Shown here: positions 1-5,690 of the stretch, one piece after another | Layout: each line of letters opens with the position of its first letter | How positions within the stretch are numbered: the stretch's first letter is position 1 | Source: DSXH01 sp964532065 | GTDB taxonomy: Bacteria > Bacteroidota > Ignavibacteria > Ignavibacteriales > Melioribacteraceae | Length of the DNA stretch: 6,163 nt | Assembly (NCBI GenBank): GCA_964532065.1 | Contig: CAZHHG010000126.1 | Location: forward strand, 1 to 6,163 | Reading direction: 5' to 3' | Position numbers and translations under genes: made by a program | Notes under the pieces: generated by a model | Databases searched by the model: none | Seen by the model: only the letters and a program-made list of their open reading frames with translations | Told to the model about the DNA's origin: nothing

Positions 1-559
1 CCGCAAATACTGAATATCCGCCATGCTGTTTTGCAATATTGTGAATCAATTCCTGAATAATAACTGTCTTACCTACACCGGCGCCGCCGAACAGTCCTGT
101 CTTACCTCCTTTTGTGTATGGTTCCAGAAGGTCGATTACCTTTATGCCGGTTTCGAACATTTCCTGTTTGGTAGTAAGATTTTCGAACTTAGGAGAGTGG
201 CGGTGGATTGCGTAACGTTTTTTCGTTGTGATGTCTGTTCCAAGTCCATCGATTCCTTCTCCAATAACATTTATAAGTCGGCCGAGTGTTTCAGGCCCAA
301 CAGGAACGGAGATCGGTTCACCTGTATCGAATGCTTTCATTCCTCTAACCAGTCCGTCGGTTGAATCCATAGCAACGGTTCTAACCCGGTTTTCTCCGAG
401 ATGCTGCTGGACTTCAACAATCAATTCCTGATCCTTCCCTTCCAGATCTTTTCTTGGAATTTTGATTGAATTATAAATATTTGGAAGCTTTCCGCCTTCA
501 AAATCTATATCGATTACAGGTCCGATAACCTGAATGATTGTACCTTGATTCAGTCCCAT
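1..559 (-). CDS. atpD: F1Fo ATP synthase subunit beta, N-terminal part (runs off the left edge)
   Basis: Catalytic beta subunit of the F1 head of the membrane ATP synthase, which makes ATP from ADP and phosphate as the ion gradient turns the rotor. The visible 186 codons are open to base 1, so about 40% of a usual beta chain of around 470 residues is present. Residues 7-20 (TIIQVIGPVIDIDF) are the characteristic start of the N-terminal beta-barrel domain. Residues 118-122 are the conserved IHRHS region (family form IHR.AP), followed by ETGIKVIDLL at 136-145 and the Walker A loop GGAGVGKT at 158-165, with the phosphate-binding lysine at K164. Walker B, the DELSEED loop and the catalytic glutamate lie outside the window. 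The ATG at 557-559 is chosen because it gives the normal family N-terminus and has AGGGAG just upstream. The gene upstream is a sensor kinase, not atpG, so atpD starts its own transcription unit. Identification is secure. Confidence 0.97.
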   Translation of the reverse strand, partial: MGLNQGTIIQVIGPVIDIDFEGGKLPNIYNSIKIPRKDLEGKDQELIVEVQQHLGENRVRTVAMDSTDGLVRGMKAFDTGEPISVPVGPETLGRLINVIGEGIDGLGTDITTKKRYAIHRHSPKFENLTTKQEMFETGIKVIDLLEPYTKGGKTGLFGGAGVGKTVIIQELIHNIAKQHGGYSVFA

Positions 560-563
560 TTTT

Positions 564-569
564 CTCCCT
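564..569 (-). promoter_or_regulatory. Ribosome binding site of atpD
   Basis: AGGGAG on the minus strand, with a short four-base AAAA spacer before the ATG. It supports the chosen atpD start and shows that this genome uses Shine-Dalgarno pairing, in contrast to the kinase upstream, which has no such motif. Confidence 0.75.
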
Positions 570-589
570 AAAATTCAAAATTTTGCGTG

Positions 590-621
590 TAAAATTAGAA
601 AGAAATGAGCTTATTTCCAAA
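590..621 (-). promoter_or_regulatory. Candidate atpD promoter, Bacteroidota-like (weak)
   Basis: The 134-base gap between the kinase stop and atpD must carry any separate atpD promoter. On the minus strand, TTTG (618-621) is followed after 20 bases by TAATTTTA (590-597), one base off the Bacteroidota -7 element TAnnTTTG. This would put transcription start about 25 bases before the ATG. The same place read as a sigma70 promoter (TTGGAA, 17 bases, TAATTT) is poorer. In sequence this AT-rich such a match can occur by chance. No convincing terminator hairpin follows the kinase gene, so read-through from the kinase into atpD is also possible. Confidence 0.25.
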
Positions 622-693
622 GTGATCTACTTTTATTCTGATGGCAATTTTAGCACTGAGGTAAGGTTGATTTGAGTAGATTTTTCAATAAAA

Positions 694-3600
694 TCATGCA
701 TCCTGCACTCTATTCCTGAATGTAACCCTGAATTTTGAACCGGATCCTTTCTCACTTTCAACTTCAATAACGGCATTATTAAGTTCACAGTAATTTTTAA
801 CGAGAGCCAAACCCAATCCATTCCCTTCGAAGGATCTGGTATATCCGTGTTCTTCCTGAACGAACGGCTCAAATATTCTTTCAAGAAAATCTCTATTCAT
901 GCCGATACCGGTATCTTTAATCTCAACAATTTTTTCACCGGTATTATTTTCAAAAAGCCTGATGGAAATTTTGCCGGCATCGGTATATTTAATACCATTA
1001 TCAATCAGGTTTGCAAAAATCTGCATCACACTATATTCGTCGGCTTCAATAACAGGGTTGACCGACTGACAGACGTACTCAATTGTAAGTTTTTTGCTCT
1101 GAGCAAGATGAAGATATTCAATCTGCAGGGATTGCAGTACATCGGTATCCAGATTTATCTCCCTATAGACAGGCCTGTATGCACCGGTTTGGAGTTCGGA
1201 CATATTGAGTATGAGGTCGACAGTTCTTATCATCCGATGTGATGCGCGAGCAATACTGGAAAAGAGTCCGAGTACATCCTCATCTACAAAACTCTCCACT
1301 TCGTCCTTAATCAACTGTGCGTTGCTGGACATAATATTTATTGGCGTTCTGATTTCATGAGAGATCTGAGCAAGGAATTCGGTTTTTAATCTTTCGGAAG
1401 CTTCAGCCCTTTCCTTGGCTCTAATTATCTCTTCAATCATATTCTTCTTTTCTGTTACATCCTCTTTCAATGCGATAAAGTTTGTTGTAATTCCTTCTTC
1501 GTTTATCACTGGTGATATTATCTGATGTTCCCAGAAGAGTTCACCCTTCTTGTTTTTATTTAGAATTTCTCCCTCCCAATCCTTGCCGGAAAGAATTGTA
1601 TCCCATAAATTTTTATAGAATTCAGCCGTATGATGTTTAGAACTGAATATTCTCGTATTCTGACCGATTACCTCTTCAATGCTGTAACCTGTCGATTTTT
1701 TAATGCTCGGATTTGTATATACAATTTTACCGGCAGTATCGGTTATAATAATTGTGAGGGGACTCTGATGAATTGCCCTGGCTAGAACCAGCAAATCCTC
1801 TTCAGCTTTCTTCCGTTGAATATATAACGAGAGCTGGTTTCCTATCACCTCGAAAATTTTCTGACTCGATTGATCATAGGCGTTGCGATCGTTGTAATTT
1901 TGAATTACAACCGCACCAATAACTTTATTGTTAATTTTGAGTGGGGAACCGAGCCAGATTTCCGGCAGGGTTCCAACAAGTTCAATCAGACCTTTATTGC
2001 TCAATTCAATTATATCATTTTTTGTAAGCAGGAGTGTTTTTGATTTATTGATCAAATACCCTGTTAAAGAATTTTTTGCCGGCCAGGTTCCGATCTCATC
2101 CTTTTCATCTCTATCCAGATCTGCTTTAAGTGTATCCGTTTTTTCGTCATAGAACGCGACAAAGAAATTTTTCGTATCCATTAATTGTGAAAGTTCGTTA
2201 CGAACCATCGCAAAAAGTTCTGCAGTTTTAATTGAGGTTGTAACAGCATTGGCTATATTATACTGAATCTGCTGAATAAGTTGAGAACGTTTAAACTCGG
2301 TTATATCCTGAACGGCACCCTGAATCCCTTTAAGTCTGTTTTTTTCAGAATCCCAGACCGGTTTTGCGTAAACACGGACCCAGACAACACTTCCGTTTTT
2401 ATGAATCGTTCTTACTTCTGTAACTGCATTTTCATTCTTAAACAATTTCTGCATTGCCTTATTATCAGTTTCAACATCTTCTGGATGGAGCATCGCCATC
2501 CACCCGCCTCTTTCCCTGTATTCATCGAATGAGTAGCCGGTCAGTTTTTCGAATGCACCGCCGAACCAGTTATGAACCAGTTTGCCTTCCTCATTTACCG
2601 ATGTAGAGAAGAGGTAATCCATTGTAAGATTTGAGATTGCCCTGAATAATTCTTCATCAGCTTTTAATTTATCCTCCGCTTCTTTCTTATCTGTAATATC
2701 CTCTATTACCCCGAACACTTTATTAGTTTCCTTATCATATTCAGCAACTGAATGAATATTCAGAATTCTACCATCCTCCCGTTTGATTTTGAATTCAACA
2801 TCATACGGTTCATTATTCTGGATCAGGTTGAGAAGAGCGATATTCAATTTTTCCCGGTACTCCGGCAGGGGTATCTTCTGAATGTCGGATAGTTTCCATG
2901 AATTACTTTTTACACCGTAAATTTTCTGAGCTCCTTCAGATCCGTAGATTAAACCGCTGCTAAGATCAATTTCCCAGTTCCCTGCACCGGCAATCGATTC
3001 TGCTCTTTTAAGTTTTGCTTCACTTTCTGAGAGCTGACGCTGCTTCTCCTTTTCTTCTGTCCGGTCGCGGAAATTCAGAACATAACCGATCAGAACACCT
3101 TTCTCATCAACAATAGGCGCCCAACTATCCGAAACCGGAATCTCCTTACCCGATTTTGAAAAAAGAATCACCGATGATTCGCGTCCGGCATTTGAATCCG
3201 GTTTTTTATTAAACCGCAAATGGCTATCTGTCCGGATCCGTTTATCCTCATCATAAACAGGATAGACATCATCCAGCATTCTATTCTTTGCATCAGATTC
3301 CGGCCATCCTGTAAGATGTTCGGCAACTCGGTTCATCTGCTGAACTCTACCTTCCGTATCTGTGGTAATTACTCCATCCCCAATACTATAAAGAGTGGTG
3401 CGGAATAGTTTTTCGTTCTGTTTGATAGTATGAAATGCATTCTTCTTCTGTTCCTGATCCAATAGTATTTTACTTATAAGCATACTTATAAGAGGATAAA
3501 TTGCAATAATTGTGAATGCAAGTGATTTTAACGTCGGTAAAATATTCTTTGACGGAAGCGTGAATACGAGCATCAGCATTACAATATGAACTATTAATCC

Positions 3601-4005
3601 GAGCAGATAAAGGTCGAGATTATCGATGGATTTTGCAGATCTCTTCTTCTTCAGGAAAAGCGCTCCGATAAGAAACGAAGATACGATCGTACCAACTCCC
3701 ATGTAAATCCCCGGACCTCCAACAAAAACTCTGTAAACAAGCGGTGGGATAAGTGAAATGATCCCCGATACAGGACCGAAGAAAAATGTACAGAGACTAA
3801 TTGCGATTGTTCTACCGTCGAAAAAGATACCTTTCTCCAGTTCGAAAGGATTTAGCATTCCGATGAATGCAGCTGTGCCGAAGAGTAATCCCTGAAGAAT
3901 CTTAGCGGTTAATTCCTCCCTATCGAATTTTTCATTTATAAATCCGGAAAGAACTATTATCGCTACAAGCAGAGAAAGGCTATATATGAGTTCAATTACT
4001 ATCAT
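694..4005 (-). CDS. Membrane-bound 5TMR-LYT / PAS / PAS / PAS / GAF / PAS sensor histidine kinase
   Basis: A 1103-residue sensor kinase expected to sit in the cytoplasmic membrane, autophosphorylate and pass phosphate to an unseen response regulator. Residues 1-183 hold about six hydrophobic helices and match the 5TMR-LYT sensor of LytS/BtsS proteins (FFDGRTIAISL at 61-71, FFGPVSG at 75-81, YRVFVGGPG at 91-99). Four PAS domains follow at about 196-318, 335-441, 449-572 and 738-854, each ending in the usual D-[IVR]-T-[ED] exit motif. A GAF domain lies at about 584-734. The HisKA helix carries ISHEIRTP with phospho-acceptor H883. The ATPase has the N box N999-N1003, G1 box DTGIG 1031-1035, F box FEPF 1045-1048 and G2 box GNGLGL 1061-1066. 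All catalytic motifs are intact. There is no receiver or output domain. The ATG at 4003-4005 fits, because the first helix begins at once, but no Shine-Dalgarno motif precedes it. The signal is unknown and no gene name is warranted. Confidence 0.95.
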   Translation of the reverse strand: MIVIELIYSLSLLVAIIVLSGFINEKFDREELTAKILQGLLFGTAAFIGMLNPFELEKGIFFDGRTIAISLCTFFFGPVSGIISLIPPLVYRVFVGGPGIYMGVGTIVSSFLIGALFLKKKRSAKSIDNLDLYLLGLIVHIVMLMLVFTLPSKNILPTLKSLAFTIIAIYPLISMLISKILLDQEQKKNAFHTIKQNEKLFRTTLYSIGDGVITTDTEGRVQQMNRVAEHLTGWPESDAKNRMLDDVYPVYDEDKRIRTDSHLRFNKKPDSNAGRESSVILFSKSGKEIPVSDSWAPIVDEKGVLIGYVLNFRDRTEEKEKQRQLSESEAKLKRAESIAGAGNWEIDLSSGLIYGSEGAQKIYGVKSNSWKLSDIQKIPLPEYREKLNIALLNLIQNNEPYDVEFKIKREDGRILNIHSVAEYDKETNKVFGVIEDITDKKEAEDKLKADEELFRAISNLTMDYLFSTSVNEEGKLVHNWFGGAFEKLTGYSFDEYRERGGWMAMLHPEDVETDNKAMQKLFKNENAVTEVRTIHKNGSVVWVRVYAKPVWDSEKNRLKGIQGAVQDITEFKRSQLIQQIQYNIANAVTTSIKTAELFAMVRNELSQLMDTKNFFVAFYDEKTDTLKADLDRDEKDEIGTWPAKNSLTGYLINKSKTLLLTKNDIIELSNKGLIELVGTLPEIWLGSPLKINNKVIGAVVIQNYNDRNAYDQSSQKIFEVIGNQLSLYIQRKKAEEDLLVLARAIHQSPLTIIITDTAGKIVYTNPSIKKSTGYSIEEVIGQNTRIFSSKHHTAEFYKNLWDTILSGKDWEGEILNKNKKGELFWEHQIISPVINEEGITTNFIALKEDVTEKKNMIEEIIRAKERAEASERLKTEFLAQISHEIRTPINIMSSNAQLIKDEVESFVDEDVLGLFSSIARASHRMIRTVDLILNMSELQTGAYRPVYREINLDTDVLQSLQIEYLHLAQSKKLTIEYVCQSVNPVIEADEYSVMQIFANLIDNGIKYTDAGKISIRLFENNTGEKIVEIKDTGIGMNRDFLERIFEPFVQEEHGYTRSFEGNGLGLALVKNYCELNNAVIEVESEKGSGSKFRVTFRNRVQDA

Positions 4006-4048
4006 CTATCACTAATATAATTTACGAAATGAAAAAAAATAAATATCA

Positions 4049-4088
4049 CAGATTTTAAAGAATAGCAAATCCGACCTGTTAAAATCCG
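4049..4088 (-). other. Inverted repeat in the kinase leader followed by a T8 run
   Basis: On the minus strand CGGATTTTAA (4079-4088) can pair with TTAAAATCTG (4049-4058), giving ten pairs with one G-U across a 20-base loop. Nine bases later comes a run of eight T (4032-4039), about 26 bases before the kinase ATG. A stem followed by a U run resembles an intrinsic terminator or attenuator, but the stem is AT-rich, the loop is large and the U run does not abut the stem. It may instead be chance. The U-rich stretch could help ribosome loading where no Shine-Dalgarno motif exists. Confidence 0.22.
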
Positions 4089-4162
4089 TTTTCCAAAAAT
4101 CTTATTTAGATAATAATAATTACCGGCCTGATAAATTGTTAAACTCGTCACTTTTTCATGTT

Positions 4163-4192
4163 ATTATCGGATATCCGTGTAAAATTTTTCAA
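4163..4192 (-). promoter_or_regulatory. Candidate sigma70-type promoter for the sensor kinase
   Basis: On the minus strand TTGAAA (4187-4192) and GATAAT (4163-4168) are separated by 18 bases, each hexamer one mismatch from the TTGACA or TATAAT consensus. It would give a leader of roughly 150 bases before the kinase start. It lies downstream of the hairpin that ends the oxidoreductase operon, the expected place for a separate kinase promoter. The region is AT-rich and this lineage may use a different consensus, so it is only a candidate. Confidence 0.38.
4168..4177. repeat. Ten-base palindrome CGGATATCCG within the candidate promoter spacer
   Basis: A perfect palindrome at the -10 side of the 18-base spacer, overlapping the first base of the -10 hexamer. 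That position would suit a small dimeric repressor or activator site. It is short, occurs alone, and no regulator gene in the window points to it, so function is speculative. Confidence 0.3.
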
Positions 4193-4234
4193 TCTTTTTC
4201 GCTGATTTTTTAGATGTGAGTTTAGAATTTTGCA

Positions 4235-4265
4235 TATTCAAGGTCTCATCAAGAGACCTTGAATA
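4235..4265 (-). terminator. Perfect 13-bp hairpin after the oxidoreductase operon
   Basis: TATTCAAGGTCTC (4235-4247) and GAGACCTTGAATA (4253-4265) form a mismatch-free 13-bp stem with a five-base loop, starting about 30 bases past the gamma-subunit stop. The sequence after the stem on the minus strand (TGCAAAATTC) is not a U run, so it lacks half of a textbook intrinsic terminator. It may be a weak terminator, a processing or 3'-end stabilising hairpin, or act with another factor. It marks the probable end of the operon and separates it from the kinase. Confidence 0.6.
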
Positions 4266-4294
4266 AGTAAGGATATTTTAGATAAATAAGAGAA

Positions 4295-4849
4295 TCAGGA
4301 GTTTACGGAAATGGTTTCCGCCAGTTCCATCCCCTTTTCCATAGCAGTTTTATTGAGAGGGATCAGCTTATGATATCTTTCGGGCAGAACTTTCTTTAAT
4401 CCTTCGAGCGCGCTTTCGAAAGTTATAACAGGTTTCTTCTTAAGAAGCGCACCGAGTATAATCATATTCATTACTTTAGAATTATTCAGCTTTGTTGCTT
4501 CATTGGCAGCTTCGATCGGGACTATCTCGATGTCGGTACGCGTAGGAGGATTTAGAATTGTACTGGCCTCATATATTAAGAGTCCCCCCGGTTTAACTGC
4601 CTGTTCAAATTTATCGAGCGAGGGCTGATTCAGAGCGATGACAGTATCGAACCTGGTAAGTATCGGCGAGCTTATTCTTGTATCACTTATAATTGCTATA
4701 CAGTTCGCAGTTCCGCCTCTCATTTCCGGACCGTAGGAAGGCATCCAGCTTACTTCCTTACCTTCGATTACCCCGCCGTAACAGAGGATCTGACCCATCG
4801 ATAATACACCCTGTCCTCCGAATCCTGCAATGATGATTTCTTCTGTCAT
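4295..4849 (-). CDS. 2-oxoacid:ferredoxin oxidoreductase, gamma subunit (VorC/KorC type)
   Basis: Gamma subunit (pyruvate/ketoisovalerate oxidoreductase catalytic-domain family) of the enzyme that converts a 2-oxoacid and CoA to acyl-CoA, CO2 and reduced ferredoxin in the cytoplasm. At 184 residues it has normal length for a stand-alone gamma chain. The N-terminal glycine motif GFGGQG is at 9-14, and the family motif YGPEMRGG at 39-46 lies in the usual place; NSKVMNMIILGA at 123-134 is the conserved C-terminal helix region. It is the last gene of the operon, one base after the beta stop, and its AAGGAG lies inside the end of the beta gene, so translation is probably coupled. Substrate cannot be read from this chain: branched-chain 2-oxoacid is likeliest because the alpha subunit looks like VorB, with 2-oxoglutarate or pyruvate possible. 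Family is certain; gene name is left open. Confidence 0.93.
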   Translation of the reverse strand: MTEEIIIAGFGGQGVLSMGQILCYGGVIEGKEVSWMPSYGPEMRGGTANCIAIISDTRISSPILTRFDTVIALNQPSLDKFEQAVKPGGLLIYEASTILNPPTRTDIEIVPIEAANEATKLNNSKVMNMIILGALLKKKPVITFESALEGLKKVLPERYHKLIPLNKTAMEKGMELAETISVNS

Positions 4850-4850
4850 G

Positions 4851-5690
4851 TCAATTCTCCTTATCCGCCTTGGGCGGGTTCTGTGGTACTTTTAAATCTC
4901 CGAGCGGATAGAACGGAAGCATATTCTCTTCCATCCATTTATTCGATTCAACCGGTGTCATTTTCCAGTTGGACGGACAATTGGATACTATCTCAACAAA
5001 GCTCAATCCTTTCTTCAATTCCTGGTACTTGAATCCGTTCATAATAGCTTTTTTAGCTTTGCGGACATTGTTCGGAGTATTAACCGCAACGCGGGTACAG
5101 TAATAAACACCCGGCAGCTGAGCTATTAATTCCGTAATCTTCAGCGGATTGCCCATAACTTCTATTTCACGGCCGAACGGTGTTGTCGTAGATTTCATTC
5201 CGACGAGAGTAGTAGGCGCCATCTGTCCGCCGGTCATACCATAAATACCGTTATTGATAAAAACTATCAGAATGTTTTCGCCCCGGTTACACGTATGAAG
5301 AGTTTCACCCGTTCCGATGGCCGCAAGGTCACCGTCACCCTGATATGAGAAGACGTATTTATCGGGGAGGACTCTTTTAATTCCTGTAGCCACAGCCGAT
5401 GCGCGTCCGTGAGCAGCTTCAGTCATATCAATGTTTAAATAATTATATGCAAAAACCGAACATCCAACCGGAGCAACTCCTATTGTCTTATCCTGTATCC
5501 CTAATTCATCAATTACTTCAGCTAATAACCGGTGAGCAACACCATGACCGCAGCCGGGACAATAGTGCATCGGGGTATCGGTCAAAGTTTCGGGCTTTTC
5601 GTAAACAAGGTTTTCACCCGTGCAGATACTCTCTTCTGCAATCATATTCTCGAAGTGTTTTTCCTCTTCAATCATTCTCTTCTCGTTCAT
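4851..5690 (-). CDS. 2-oxoacid:ferredoxin oxidoreductase, beta subunit (thiamine diphosphate-binding)
   Basis: Catalytic subunit that holds thiamine diphosphate and an iron-sulfur cluster. CPGCGH at 44-49 is the family signature. The diphosphate/Mg motif runs from GDGD at 118-121 to NNG at 146-148. By analogy with studied archaeal enzymes, C44, C47, C77 and C238 (in NCPSNW) are the likely [4Fe-4S] ligands; all four are present. C198 is an additional cysteine where relatives usually have a small residue before TR/AR. The 279-residue chain is normal apart from an acidic N-terminal stretch of about 24 residues, since CPGC usually lies nearer residue 20. The first ATG is kept because it has AGGAG seven bases upstream and forms the ATGA overlap with the alpha stop; M6 and M16 lack comparable sites. 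Order alpha-beta-gamma is usual for this enzyme. Substrate is most likely branched-chain 2-oxoacids (VorA-like), less surely 2-oxoglutarate (KorB-like). Confidence 0.93.
   Translation of the reverse strand: MNEKRMIEEEKHFENMIAEESICTGENLVYEKPETLTDTPMHYCPGCGHGVAHRLLAEVIDELGIQDKTIGVAPVGCSVFAYNYLNIDMTEAAHGRASAVATGIKRVLPDKYVFSYQGDGDLAAIGTGETLHTCNRGENILIVFINNGIYGMTGGQMAPTTLVGMKSTTTPFGREIEVMGNPLKITELIAQLPGVYYCTRVAVNTPNNVRKAKKAIMNGFKYQELKKGLSFVEIVSNCPSNWKMTPVESNKWMEENMLPFYPLGDLKVPQNPPKADKEN
4857..4862 (-). promoter_or_regulatory. Ribosome binding site of the gamma subunit, inside the beta gene
   Basis: AAGGAG on the minus strand, seven bases before the gamma ATG. It overlaps the last codons of the beta gene (Lys-Glu before the stop), which suggests translational coupling and fixes the gamma start. 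Confidence 0.85.

Larger units (their letters stand above)
4006..4294. other. Intergenic region between the oxidoreductase operon and the kinase
   Basis: This 289-base AT-rich gap holds the operon-end hairpin, then the candidate kinase promoter with its palindrome, then the leader with a weak stem and T8 run. I see no tRNA, no recognisable riboswitch and no credible small coding frame with a ribosome binding site on either strand. Confidence 0.7.

Noticed and set aside
23..431. Two overlapping plus-strand open frames near the left edge.
   Set aside because: The minus-strand frame here is unmistakable ATP synthase beta, including the Walker A loop.
841..850. The ten-base string ATATCCGTGT occurs both here and at 4171-4180 beside the palindrome.
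   Set aside because: A shared ten-mer is expected by chance in 6 kb; here it lies inside the kinase coding sequence without the palindromic half.
633..884. A short minus-strand frame overlapping the kinase C-terminus.
   Set aside because: It is out of frame with the HATPase G1-G2 region, which is intact in the main frame; no sign of a real second gene or frameshift.
847..1242. A 131-residue plus-strand open frame, and several other plus-strand frames across the kinase.
   Set aside because: They lie antisense to well-supported domain sequence, match no known family, and have no ribosome binding site; they are by-products of the kinase codon pattern.
1630..1680. A LOV-type blue-light site in the fourth PAS domain (GQNTRIF resembles the LOV motif GRNCRFLQ).
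   Set aside because: The flavin-binding cysteine is replaced by threonine (T784), and this GQNTRIF form is common in ordinary PAS domains.
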